A DNA stretch of 64,000 nt from Thermothielavioides terrestris NRRL 8126 (lineage: Eukaryota > Ascomycota > Sordariomycetes > Sordariales > Chaetomiaceae), in contig NC_016458.1 of the NCBI RefSeq assembly GCF_000226115.1, positions 4,932,001 through 4,996,000 of the forward strand, given 5' to 3'. This document shows, in pieces, positions 10,528 to 21,304 of this stretch. Position numbers and translations under genes: made by a program. Every line of letters begins with the position of its first letter. Within the stretch, counting starts at the first letter, position 1. The notes beneath the pieces were generated by a model. The model was not told where the DNA came from. It saw nothing but the letters and a program-made list of their open reading frames with translations, and ran no database searches.

Positions 10528-12643
10528 ATGCGATATTCTTTATCTAACTTGAGCCTCGTTAAAAGGATACCGAATAAGCGGGAGATGCCCTCCCCTTCGT
10601 CGTCCTCCAGCTCTGCTGTGCCTGCTTCTCCTCCCAACATGTCGGCCTCGACCAGGGAGATGCTGGCGCGCGTGCGGCAGATGGTGCCGCCTTTGTTAGA
10701 GAAGTTTCATAAAGGTGTGTCTTGGTCTGTTTTCTTTTCTCTTTTCTCTTTTCTATTCTCCTTTCTTTTCTCCTCCCTCTTCTCTTCTGTTTTTCCCCTC
10801 TTTTTTCCTCTATTCTTCTTTCTACTCTCTTCTTTCTATTCTCTATTTTTCTCTTCTCCTTTCTTTTCTCCTCTCTGTTCTCCTTTCTGTTCCCTATTCT
10901 GTTCTCTTTCTGTTCTCCTTCCTCTTTTCCTTTCTGTTCTCCCTTCTTTGCTCCCTTCTTTTCTCCTTTTTGTTCTCTTTTCTGTTCTCTTTTCTATTCT
11001 CCTTTCTGTTCTCCTTGCTGTTCTCATTTCTGTTCTCTTTTCTTTTCCTTTCCTTTTCTCTTTGCTTTCTCTCTCTTTTCTGTTGTATTCTTCTTTCTGT
11101 TTTCATTTTTCTTCTTCTCTTCTTTTCTTTTTTCCTTGCCCTTCCCCTTCCCCTTCCCCCTTTCCTTTTCCTCTTCCTTTTCCTTTCCTTTACCTTTTCT
11201 TTCCTTTTCCTTCCCTCTCCTTACCTTTTTTTTCTGTCTGTTTTGTGTTCTTGATTCATCTGGAGGTTGGAAGTGGCGTGTGCCTGGGGAAAGTGGTGGG
11301 TGGTGGACTGGACTGACTGGCTGGCTGCTGTTGCTGCTGCTGCTGATGATGATGATGATGGTGAGGATGGTGGGCTAACGGAACGGGTGATCGTAGGCCA
11401 ACTGGGACGTGTCGCGGTCATTGGGGGCAGTGAAGACTACACTGGCGCGCCGTACTTCTCGGCTATGGCGAGCGCACGATTGGGATGTGATATGGTAGGT
11501 GACTTTCCTCTTTTCTCCCTTCTTGGTCCGGCGGGGTGTTTTGCTTGGTTGTCATTTCTGGTGGAGTGGAACATGGACAGAAAGGAGAGTGGAAAGGATG
11601 GGAAATGGGATAGCTGCCTGCTCTCACTTGTGTGCAAGGGGATACTCGAAATTACCCTGCTCCCTACGCTTCAACCCCCTGAGAGAATCTCGACAGCGAG
11701 ACACTAACCCCCCTCCCAGTCCCACGTCATCTGCACCCCGTCCGCCGCCACCGTGATCAAGTCATACTCTCCCAACCTGATGGTTCACCCGCTGATGCGT
11801 TCGTCGCCCTCGTCTACCTCGGCACCCGTCACGTCATCCTCGGGCGCCGACACCGACGCGCAGCAGATCGCCGCGCGCATCGTCCCCATGCTCGACCGGC
11901 TGCACGTGCTAGTCATCGGGCCCGGGCTGGGGCGCGACCCGCTGATGCAGGACACGTGCGCGCTGGTGATCCGCGCGGCGCGCGACCGGGGCATGCCGAT
12001 GGTGCTGGACGCCGACGCGCTGCTGCTGGTGCAGCGCGAGCCGGACCTGGTGCGCGGCTACCGGCTGGCCGTGTTGACGCCGAACGTGGTCGAGTTCGGG
12101 CGGCTGACGCGCGCGCTGGGCGTCGACGAGCAGGTCAGGGCCGCTGCGCAGCAGAGCGAGACGGCCAAGGTAGAGGCGCTGGCGAAGGCGCTTGGTGGGG
12201 TCATGATCGTGCAGAAGGGGCCCAAGGATCAGATTAGCGACGGGAAGGTGACGTTCACGGTGGATTTGGAAGGGGGGAGGAAGAGGAGTGGCGGGCAGGG
12301 GGATACGCTGACGGGGAGCATCGCTACGTTTCTCGGGTGGAGGAAGGCGTATCTAGATGGGATCTGGGAGACGGGGAAGCAGCTGAAGGAGGAGGAGCTG
12401 GTTGGTCTCGCGGCGTTCGGGGGCAGTGCGATTACGCGGGTGAGCAGCAGTCCCCTGCGCTCCTTCTCTGCTACGGAACGTTCACTGGATGACTGACGTG
12501 CGTCAAATCAGGAGTGCTCACGCCTGGCTTTTGCCAAGAAGGGCCGGAGCCTGCAGGCCAGCGATCTCACCGACGAGGTGCACACGGCCTTCCTGAACCT
12601 CTTCGGGGAGGTGGGCGAGGACGGCAGCGGTGCGAGACTCTGA
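10528..12643 (+). CDS. ATP-dependent (S)-NAD(P)HX dehydratase
   Basis: Repairs hydrated NADH and NADPH (the S-epimers) back to active cofactor using ATP; a ribokinase-fold carbohydrate-kinase family protein. Exons are 10528 (or 10639)-10714, 11397-11494, 11720-12439 and 12512-12643. Motifs seen: [19 protein letters not shown] near the start, [27 protein letters not shown] and GGQGDTLTG (Asp 253 of the short form), which is the phosphate-binding GxGD signature. Three in-frame ATGs lie at 10528, 10585 and 10639. The last gives [26 protein letters not shown], the usual cytosolic-type start, 341 aa. The first adds [20 protein letters not shown] and gives 378 aa; that leader could target mitochondria, as reported for dual-localised enzymes in other eukaryotes. 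Intron 1 (682 bp) is dominated by a pyrimidine tract. Confidence 0.93.
10730..11248 (+). repeat. Long polypyrimidine tract in an intron
   Basis: About 500 bp composed almost only of C and T on the plus strand (TTCTCTTTTC, CCTTTCCTTTT motifs), inside intron 1 of the NAD(P)HX dehydratase gene. Open frames there encode only Phe/Ser/Leu/Pro runs and are artefacts of composition. Confidence 0.92.
11322..11363 (+). repeat. CTG/ATG trinucleotide repeat
   Basis: Short run of CTG-like then GATGAT triplets near the 3' end of intron 1 of the NAD(P)HX dehydratase gene. Confidence 0.8.
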
Positions 12644-14761
12644 TCTACCGTTGCTCATCATCTACGACCCCGTGTGGCACCCGGGTATGCTGCTCTACGC
12701 GGCTGCGGGAAAGGGAGATCGCCTCGCCGTCATCTCCGCGAGTCACCGTGCTTCAGCCCAGTTCCTTCCATCTCGGCCGACCCGGGTGGGCGTACATGTA
12801 CATACATACATGCGCATCCGCTCCGTGCTGCACGACCGGGTTTTCGCAGCTGCGAGTGCGCACAGACGGAGAGTAAGCCATTTCCTGTGTCCCTGGAGGT
12901 CCTCGTTGACGGCCCTGGGTAGCGGAGAGAGCAGTTATCGCGATTAATGTCGAGAGTACAATTATCAGGGGGGGGAGGAAAACAGAGCTCGTTTTAATCC
13001 TTCGGCCGACCTTTTTCCTATACTGGCCATCCCGGGTTGCCAAGCAGGCATGCAAAAGCAAACAAACAGGGCGGAGATAGGCCTGGGACTCGGGAAGACG
13101 AGAAGACTGACCCACGGACGAGCCCGGTTACACCCGTATATTGAGGGGAAGCACACCAGATCGTGCTGCAGGTAGCCTCGGGGAGATCGCTCCGGCAGCA
13201 GTGCCAAGCTGCCCTGTGCTCAGCTGACTCCGGCGTAATCTGACAGCAGAGAGTCCAGACTCACGATTCCCACGCAATTCGCCAAGCTCGTTGGACGCCA
13301 TAACTTGGCACATCGCTCGGCAGTTGTAGCCAACGTCCGTGAGGATTGGCCTACTGCCGCAAGGGATTCGCGTCTGTCTGTCCTATGTAGATTTGGTGTA
13401 CACTAGACGAATGTTGGGTGTGGTGGTCTTCAGGGCTTGCTTCTGCTCTCTCTTCTGGCTGCACGTGTGCGCTCACGTTGTTCCACACAGCCTGAATCAC
13501 CAGCCTCCGCCGACCGCTGAGGGAGCGCCGCCGTTGTTGATCCTTACCCGGTAACTAACGTGTAGCAGCCGTATGGTGGGATGTGGGGGGCGGTCAACCT
13601 GAGAAGCGATGGGTCCAAGGGATGGCGCGTCTTACTCCAGCCCAAACGGGCAACGCACGCACATGAGAAGGGACGAGAGGATGAGACATGCGTAGGCCAA
13701 AAGGAGTGTAGTCCAAGGGACCCATTGGGCCCACGCCGATCCGGCATCCGCGCCCCGAAAGCCGGCTTTTGGAACCTCAGGATGGAGCTACACTACGTCC
13801 AAACTCCACACTTGGGCGGGGTAGCTGATGTGATAACGTTCGTTCTTTGCAGCCGTGATTCGACATGTGCTCAGTCCAACACGCAGTCGTTGGTTGTGTA
13901 GTGTAGTTAGTGGAGTGCCGGCCCCTGCGCGCTGTTGTCCCATCCCATGTTGTTCGGCGGGCTGAGTGGGGCTAGAGCCTCCTTGGACCCAGCGAGACGG
14001 CAACGGCAGCTTCCCTCGTTCCCGGAGCTAGTGTAGCGATTGGCCCCCTAGTGTCAGGTAGGAACCAGAGCCCAAAGGCTGCGGAGGTTGGTGTACCCGA
14101 GCTGTTCGGAGCCGAGGCATTCCGTGGTACGGAGTATTCCTCATTCCATCGAGCAGTCTTGTTTAGAAGAGGTGATGGTCCGAAAAGACTGAGAATCAAG
14201 GATTTCCCAGCCCGTTCTTTACTAGCTGGTGCCAGTACGCAGTATGCCAACCGGCGTGTTTGGGAGAGCCCAGCGTTGGTACTGTACATGTGTACAAATA
14301 TCCGGCCTGGTAACGGTAGGTCGCCGATGCGTTCGGCGTGCTTCTCCCAAGAAGCAAGTCGTGCAGGATTGCACCAATCCAGGGCCCGTTCTTGTTGGCC
14401 GCGACCTCTTTCAGCCGTACCGGCCGGAAAACAAGTCGGGGAACGGGGCAGCGCGCCATATGTACGACTTCCCGTTGTGATCCGCAATACTGCGTAAGAA
14501 GCAAGAATTCGGAGGGATCCGTTCGAGATTGGGGTTTGGAGCTTGCACACCGCAATACAGGTCGTAGTTACCACAGTATGGAGTTAGCGTCGCTGCGGCA
14601 CGAGAGACCGCTCACACCGCTGCCCGTTGCAAACAAAATCGGATGTGACCAAAGAGGCATACTGTGTAATGCGTCTGTTGCCTCTGAAGCCTCTGAAAAC
14701 CTGGAGGTGATGCCGGGAGAGTGATTGGAGACAGGATTTATGGCGTCGAGACCTGCATGAG
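12644..14761. other. Gene-poor stretch, nothing recognised
   Basis: About 2.1 kb with short open frames on both strands but no recognisable protein, RNA gene or repeat. A minus-strand frame of about 200 codons (13972-14574) has no family resemblance. Confidence 0.5.
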
Positions 14762-15198
14762 CCACTGGGGCTGGATCTTAAAGAGGTCCCGCCAAGACTA
14801 ATTTCGGCCAATTGTCGGCAATGTTTTTACAGCGTCAGTACCCCGCCAAGACCGCCAAGGGGTTTGCACTATCGCCACGGGTTAGCCACGGGTTAGTTCG
14901 CCGGGGGTGCGGGGGGCGGCGCCAGCCCCCCGCTGGTTAGGGTGAGGGTTATGGTTAGGGTGAGGGTTATGGTTAGGGTGAGGGTCAAGGTTAGGGTGCG
15001 GGTTAACTTCGTTTTCTTTTTTTTTCAATTTGGTTGAGGTTTCACGAAGTTGCTGCTACGAGTCTTTGCAATTCTTCGTTGTTGATGTTGCTCGAAGTCG
15101 TGGCGACCCCGCTCCCTCGCGGCAATTTGTAAATACTTGTAAGCGGCAGGTTCCGAAATTAGTCTTGGCGGGACCTCTTTAAGAATAACCCCACTGGG
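14762..15198. mobile_element. MITE-like element with 8-bp target duplication
   Basis: A 421-bp element (14770-15190) is bounded by inverted repeats that match perfectly for 32 bp (14776-14807 against 15153-15184, starting TCTTAAAGAGGTCCCGCC on the left). Less perfect similarity extends outward to 14770 and 15190. The 8-bp sequence CCACTGGG flanks both ends (14762-14769 and 15191-15198), as a target-site duplication would. No transposase is encoded, so it is non-autonomous. An 8-bp duplication is typical of hAT-type elements, which is an inference here. Inside are a GC-rich hairpin (about 14905-14932) and an 18-bp telomere-like tandem array. Confidence 0.85.
14935..15006 (+). repeat. 18-bp telomere-like tandem array
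   Basis: Four consecutive copies of GGTTAGGGTGAGGGTTAT, the last two slightly changed (CAA for TAT, and GCGGGTTAAC at the end). The unit contains the fungal telomere hexamer TTAGGG, but the array lies inside a TIR element and is not a chromosome end. Confidence 0.9.
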
Positions 15199-17463
15199 AC
15201 TCGCCGGCGTTATCATGCAAGGTCGATCACCATTGTGCCACCACCTGTCTCAAACGGGAAAAGCCACGCCTTGCAGGGGAGTAGGTTATTTTTCCAATTC
15301 AGACAATTTCAAAAATTGTCGATTCGGCACAGAGCGCCTGCGGTGGGAGTGTAACTAGCACCCCAGAATTCCAGCATCATGCAACTGTCCGAGCTTTGTT
15401 TTCTTATTTTTTTTTCCTTCGTTCTCCTTCTTGTGCTGCGTGTGCATCGGCGTCAACGTAATCGAGGCGGCGAGAGAAGCCTCCGAGATCGGGATGCGGA
15501 ATGGACTGTGAAGCCCATGCCAGAGTTGCCCGACTCCTCTCCCAGGTCATCGCCGAGTGTGAGCTGCAGTCGTTCGTGGACGTCCAAGTTTGGAAAATGT
15601 GGGGACAGAAGATGGCTGCGATGTGCCAACTGCCACTAACTAACGTTAAACGGCAGTTCCCTAGACATTTGTGGGGCAAAACTTCCAAGGTTGTTAGCTT
15701 GGCATGAAGCTCCGCAGGTGACTGGCCAGCTGACAGGCGACGAATCACATTATTTCAAGCACTTGCCAACCTCCAAGCATTTGCCAACTACCCTTGTCAA
15801 AGAGTGCAAGGGAGGAGTGAACGACCTTCCTTTGAAGCCCGTGCGTCTCCTGCTTGTTCCGCTTCGACATCTCGCATCGCCGAATCTGCCTGACTGTTGC
15901 TTTTTCTCACCAATTTTTTCTCTCCTCCCAAGCGATGGCAGCTAGTCGTTTGTCAGTCCTTGCGAGTGGATGGAAACCAGCTATCTGATGCCAGGAACCA
16001 GAAACCAGAGATCTGCCCCCGTCCGAGGCCCTGGTGGTGTCTCTTTCTGTGTTTGTGTGCTGCCGTTTTTTGCTATCTCCTTTTTGCCGTTGTGGTCGAA
16101 CCACCCAGCCCTCGTATGTTTACTGTGTGCGGAGTACGGAGTACGGAATACCTTGCAGACGACGGGGTACCCTGCCATCCTCCTACTCGAGGAAAAAGAG
16201 CTGCCACTGTGATACAGGGGATAAACCCGACAAGTCATGGATGATAATGGCGGCCCCCCAGAGAGGCTTGGATCACTTGCAGCTCGAGGCCTGCCAGTCG
16301 CCGGTTGTGGTCACTTCTGTTCCAAACTGGAAATTGAGAACTGGAAGCTGCGTTCCTATTAGGTACCTGTCATACGCTTCCCAGGATTGCAGATTCCCTG
16401 TTTGATACGGCTCCCTTGTCCTCTCCTCGTCTCTTAAGACAGCCGTCAGACAATTCCCCCCCCCCTCCCTCCTTTCTCGTCGACAGTTCGACCTCGAGAA
16501 GGCAACGGCCTGCAAGTTCGGATGGCCCTTACCTTCTCTCTCGTGCATCAGCATCCATCAGAACCACGCTCAAAAGCGTGATGCCTTCGTTTTACCCAGC
16601 TCATTGGACCTCATTGGACATGATCCTTAGCCCTCTTTTGAACCCCAGGCACCTACCACTACCGTTTCTTTTCCGTTTCTCATGCCTCCCGCTCGGTGGG
16701 GGTCAGCCGGAGCCAATTCTCGGTGTTCTCTGTGCCAAACTGCTCGCTGACATGGCCATGCTGCCTCAACAACCGCGATAAGCACAGAGCACCGGTTGCT
16801 TTTGTCGGTTCCTTTTGCTGTTAAGTCCAAACCATTTGGGTCCGACCCAAGAGCACGGAATCTGTCGGATGCACTCAAGGCAGTACCAGCCAAGGGATTT
16901 ATTAAAGCTCGACGGCTGTTGAGGTGCGAGAGCAGGGCCGGACTTCTTCATGAACACCTCGCTGGTGGCCGCTTTTCTCGGACCCCATCCTCCTTTCCGG
17001 CCGCATCGACGAACTCCTGCGACCTCCAATTTTCCGTTCAGTTGTGAAATCGGATTCCCGCTTTCCTCCTGCCGTGGAATCACTTTGCCGAACCAACCCG
17101 CAGAGGCCGTCATAACCTGTGCTTGATGGCCTTGTATCACCCGTTGCGAAACAAAAAAAAGTTTCGAGGGGTACCGTGGTCAACCACCCACTCGCGGACC
17201 ACCCGCGCACGCGATTTATATTTCACAATTCATTTCCACCCAGCCAGGTGAAATCTAGGCCGCGTTTTCCACTGCCATTCAAGTAAGTGCTTCTCGAAAA
17301 TAAGGCGTTTTGGTGGCCGGACCACAGTGAAGTTCACCTCGGCGCCGCGTCTTCCAGTTCCATCTTTCCCTCCACCTCCTCATCTTACTTTACTCGGCCG
17401 ATTTCCTTCGTGGAATGTTGCTAAGTCTAGTTTTCACAGCGTCGTTTTGACTTCGGAGACACA
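15199..17463. other. Intergenic, no gene seen
   Basis: No coding sequence was recognised. Near the 3' end a possible 5' UTR intron of the next gene runs from GTAAGTGCTTCTCG at about 17284 to ACCACAG at about 17327. A short direct repeat CGGAGTACGGAGTACGGA lies at about 16132-16148. Confidence 0.45.
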
Positions 17464-19341
17464 ATGGCGACTGGATTCGAGAAACTCGACAAGCAGCTGG
17501 ACCGATTGGAAAAGCTCTTCTCCAAGAGGAAGAAATCTGCAGAACCTCAGGGCTCGGCTGTCATCGCGAACAGGCCGGCGACTCCAGTCCCGTTCTTGAC
17601 CGAGCTGCGCGCAACATCTCAGATGTTTCCACAACCATCATACATCAGGCCTACTTCCTCCCGCATGGTGGCCAGAGAAGAGGTGCTCCTGACCCCGAGC
17701 TCGGCCAGGCGGGCTAGGAGCCTGCCAGAGACGCCCAGCACGCCTCGTCTTCCAACCTTGGCGCCGCCATCTGGCCCCGAGAAAACGTCCGGCACTGAAA
17801 CCTCTGACGATTACCCTCGCGCCAGCTCGCGGCTCTCGCCGCTCGGTCCTGACATCCCTAAGCGGACCTCTTCACTCTTTTCCGGTGGAAGCGCGAATGA
17901 CACCATGTCGGAGCTCCTCGGCTTCACCTTTCCAGCTGTGCCGAAAGCGGCCACCGCCAGTTCATCGCCAAAGCGGCGTTCCGGATCTTCCTCGAAGTCG
18001 ATGGCGCGTTCCACCTCACGGTCTGTTTCTCCGAAGGGTCAGGTCAATCGGAGGCAGTACCCTGGTACTGAGGATGGCTTGTCACTTCCTCAGCAGCAAG
18101 ACAGCCCCATTCAGCAAAATACCGTTCGACGATACAAGTCGTCAAGTTCCCTCCTGTTCCCGGGAGAAAGCCGTCACGGACATCTCGGCCAACCCCTGTC
18201 TCCCCGGCTCGCTCCCCTGCCCGAGCCTGGGCTGGATGAGTTGGACAACGGTCACAGCAGCGTGTCCGAGACGCCTAGGAGCTCGTCTGCCTCCCAGACT
18301 GCAATCAAAGATTACCGGTCGTTGCGCAAGTGTCGCCGCACGTCCAAGCTTCCAATTGCGAAGCAACCGAGTCAGACCCCTATACTCAAGGAGCCTACCG
18401 TGACTGATTTCCTCGCTTTGAGCGACGACGACATCGCCGACGGGCATACGGCCATTCGAGCCCACAATACGATTACCAACCCTCCAGAGTTCGCGCTCCC
18501 ACCCGATCCTTCGCCGACCGCCACGTCCCGCCTGCCCAAGGCCACTTACCCACTACTCACCCTTTCACCTCCGCTCGCTAGCCGGCCTGCCACTGCTGCG
18601 GCCTTGGAGGCGGCCAGGATTGCGTCAAAATTCCATTTCGATCTGGTTTATGTCGTCAATTTGTGGCCAAGCCACGTGAGCCGTCCCAGCCGGTCCTCCC
18701 CTCTCAGCGAGTTGTGTGGCACCCCCGTCGCGACATCGGCCCCTCGATCCGCGACACCGTCCCCACCCGCCACGCCTCTTTCCTCCACCTCAGGGGATGA
18801 TAGCGCATTTGAAGGCCGGGCCTCGCGCCCCCGTTCCAACCAGCGCAGCGGCATGACCGGCCGTCTGCTCGCAGCTTACGGCCTGCCCTCGATCATGTAC
18901 CCCTTCCGCATTTCCGCACCCGTGCATCAAAAGGTGCTCCGCACCGAAGGATGGCTGGAGTACCGCAACGAGACGGGCGCCCAGGACGAGTTCGCCTGCG
19001 GCTACAGCTGCTCGTTCTACACCGGCTACAGCCCGGCCAGGCGGAGCGATGCCGACACCGTCACCACGCCCGACGGGAAGCGTAGGAAGCTTAAGGCCAA
19101 GCCCGCCAACCGCGGCATCGTCTTCGCTGCGTTCAGACTGCCTCGCGGAGACGGCTCGCCGGTTGCCAGCGACCCCGACGAGCTCGAGATGCTGGCCAAG
19201 GACGCCGAGGCACTCGTCGACATGCTCATCGACACCCACATGACGCACCGGCAGAGGACCTCGCCGGGCACGCCGCGGCGGTGTGCTGGCACCGAGAACG
19301 GGCGGGCGCTGAAGCAGGGCCCGCCGCTGGTTGCTCCTTAG
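17464..19341 (+). CDS. Unrecognised Ser/Pro-rich protein, 625 aa
   Basis: A single intronless frame of 626 codons including the stop. The first ATG follows CACA and opens with a short amphipathic, coiled-coil-like segment (FEKLDKQLDRLEKLFSKRKK, residues 5-24). Residues about 30-370 are Ser/Pro/Thr-rich and look disordered, with many SP/TP sites and basic patches (SPKRRSGSSSKS). The C-terminal third looks folded: EAARIASKFHFDLVYVVNLWP, then after a Ser/Pro spacer GMTGRLLAAYGLPSIMYPFRI, an aromatic stretch (GYSCSFYTGYS) and NRGIVFAAFRLPRG...EMLAKDAEALVDMLIDTHM. The last block has a vague GAF-like look, which is only an impression. A cytoskeletal or regulatory role would be a guess. Confidence 0.8.
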   Translation: MATGFEKLDKQLDRLEKLFSKRKKSAEPQGSAVIANRPATPVPFLTELRATSQMFPQPSYIRPTSSRMVAREEVLLTPSSARRARSLPETPSTPRLPTLAPPSGPEKTSGTETSDDYPRASSRLSPLGPDIPKRTSSLFSGGSANDTMSELLGFTFPAVPKAATASSSPKRRSGSSSKSMARSTSRSVSPKGQVNRRQYPGTEDGLSLPQQQDSPIQQNTVRRYKSSSSLLFPGESRHGHLGQPLSPRLAPLPEPGLDELDNGHSSVSETPRSSSASQTAIKDYRSLRKCRRTSKLPIAKQPSQTPILKEPTVTDFLALSDDDIADGHTAIRAHNTITNPPEFALPPDPSPTATSRLPKATYPLLTLSPPLASRPATAAALEAARIASKFHFDLVYVVNLWPSHVSRPSRSSPLSELCGTPVATSAPRSATPSPPATPLSSTSGDDSAFEGRASRPRSNQRSGMTGRLLAAYGLPSIMYPFRISAPVHQKVLRTEGWLEYRNETGAQDEFACGYSCSFYTGYSPARRSDADTVTTPDGKRRKLKAKPANRGIVFAAFRLPRGDGSPVASDPDELEMLAKDAEALVDMLIDTHMTHRQRTSPGTPRRCAGTENGRALKQGPPLVAP

Positions 19342-20225
19342 CTGGCATGGCATGGCCTCGTTACGGCACCAGTTTTCACCACCAGGGATTGGGCGGTCGC
19401 CTGTATCCAGCCGCCGGATTTAGATCGTTTCGTTTGCATCACGTTTCATTCGCGATTGCACGGCTTTGGGACAGTTTCATCGGTCAAAGCCAGCAGACAT
19501 TTGCGCTTAACAACAGCGCTTTCGAGCTCAAGGTTCATCCCACGTCATCGTCTTCTCTTCTTCTCCCAGACCTCTTCATGGGGAGGCCTTCGTACCAGAT
19601 CTTTTTGAGATCACTCTCTAGATTTCCCGGGCTATACTAGAGAAAATCACCGCCTGGACACCCAGGCACACGGCGCATCTATCGCGCAAGTTTCCTTTGT
19701 TACGAAGAGATGAGCAACACGGAACGGATGGGAGCAGGAGCATTTGCGTGGATCATTGCGTTCTTTAGCTAGTTGGCGTGGATGGCAATACAAAACATGA
19801 TTTCGTTTCTTCATCAAAGTACTCCTCAATGGGTACACAGGGTGTTCCAACGGCGAATGACGTGCTCAGGCACCTTGCCATCGCCCCCAAGATCACAAGA
19901 TCAAGCGTGGGCAGCAAGGTCCATCACGGGAATCTAGGGATTGGTTAAGCCGGCATGGGCGCCGGTCGGTCTCTGAGGCCGCGGCTCGACTGAAATCCTC
20001 AGATCGAGCACGATTGGAGAGCGAAGACGACTCGCTCAGGTATAGGAGGCTGCTGCATTACACACATGCCCAGATACAAGCCAACGATCCCAATTCGCAT
20101 GAACCAGCGGATGCATGTCCGCCCCAGAGGTCCCGATTGTGCCAGAGCCTAAAACTCCCCACTCCCTAAAATGCCGTTTTTTAATTCCTCTGTCCACTCG
20201 CCCACACCGCCAACCAGCCCACGAT
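19342..20225. other. Intergenic, no gene seen
   Basis: 3' flanks of two convergent genes. No RNA gene or repeat recognised. Confidence 0.5.
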
Positions 20226-20877
20226 TTAGCGGACAATGGCGTCGAAGCGCTGCTTGAACCACTTGATGGTGTCCTCGCGGGTGATGCGGTGGCTGGCGCC
20301 GATTCTGCTCTTGCAGCGGCGGCGGCGGGCGACGCGCTCGCCGGGCCGGGTCATGCAGCAGTAGAAGTCCATGCCGTAGATGCCGATGCCCGGGTCGTAC
20401 TTGATGCCGAGGTCGATGTGCTCGCTGATGCCGAAGCCGAAGTTGCCCGTCTCGCTGAAGTTGCGCCGGCGCAGCTCGTACTCCTTGACCTTGAGCCCGC
20501 GCTCGAGGATCTCCTCGGCCTTGGGGCCGCGCACCGTGACGTGCACGGCGATCTTCTCGTTACGGCGGATGCCGAACGTGCGGACCGTGTACCGGGCCTT
20601 GCCTGGAGGAGGGGGATCGCCGAGTCAGTGAAAAAGAGAAGCGATCGGTATGGGAAGAGATAAATCGTCGGCAAACGTACTGTAGACCGGGGTCTGACCA
20701 GACAGCTGCTCCAGCACCTTGGCAGCACGGGTCAGTCTGTCACCAGACTCGCCGACCGAGATGTTCAGGACGAGCTTCTGGATGCGGAGCTCCCGCATCG
20801 GGTTCTGGGCCTTCTCAGACTGTCATCGTGTCAGCAAGACGTAGGCGATTGCAAGTAGTCGGGTCGGATCGTACCAT
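20226..20877 (-). CDS. rpl11: 60S ribosomal protein L11 (uL5)
   Basis: Large-subunit protein of the central protuberance, contacting 5S rRNA. Minus-strand exons are 20875-20877 (only the ATG), 20681-20819 and 20226-20602, total 519 nt and 172 aa, the usual length. Introns are 55 bp (20820-20874, donor GTACGA) and 78 bp (20603-20680, donor GTACGT, acceptor CCAG). The protein begins [20 protein letters not shown] and carries [42 protein letters not shown] and [17 protein letters not shown]. The C-terminus is [13 protein letters not shown] start codon alone in its exon is common in fungal ribosomal-protein genes. It is divergent from the SmB gene across 427 bp that must contain both promoters. 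Confidence 0.96.
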
Positions 20878-21304
20878 GGCGGCGGTGTTGGTCGATATCT
20901 CGGCACTGGGCGACTTGTCGATGGACCAGGAATTTGGAAACACCAGGCTGATTTTCCCCGTCGAGATTTTGAGATTGTGCGTGTGGGGAATGGCTTGCCT
21001 GCCAGCGATAAGCGAATGGAGCATGGTGGGGGACAAGCTCTGTGGCTTAAATGCCTAAAAATGTGGCTGAGCAGCTACAGTTTGAGGCTGGAGCGTCCGA
21101 GCTCCCTCAGCCTTGCATTCAAATTTCCAGGTCGGCTTGCCGCCTTCCAGTGCCCCATCAACCAACCGCTGCGAGTCACTTTGAAGCCTCTCCACGAAGA
21201 GCAACGAAGAGACCGCAACCGACGGAGTTGAGAAACTCCGTCTTGACCAAAAACCAAATTTTTGCACGCCTGAAGAAGCTACACTGTAGCATCTTGCTGC
21301 CAAA
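20878..21304. promoter_or_regulatory. Divergent promoter between rpl11 and SmB
   Basis: 427 bp separates the two start codons, which point away from each other. No further element can be assigned by eye. Co-regulation is plausible but not shown. Confidence 0.6.

Noticed and set aside
10715..11254. Phe/Ser/Leu-rich long frames resembling membrane proteins
   Set aside because: They arise from the polypyrimidine tract in an intron, are open in all three frames and have no normal codon content.
13972..14574. 200-codon minus-strand frame
   Set aside because: No recognisable domain, irregular composition and other equally long frames overlap it.
14935..15006. TTAGGG-containing repeats as a chromosome end
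   Set aside because: They are degenerate, with an 18-bp period, lie inside a TIR element and are flanked by ordinary sequence on both sides.
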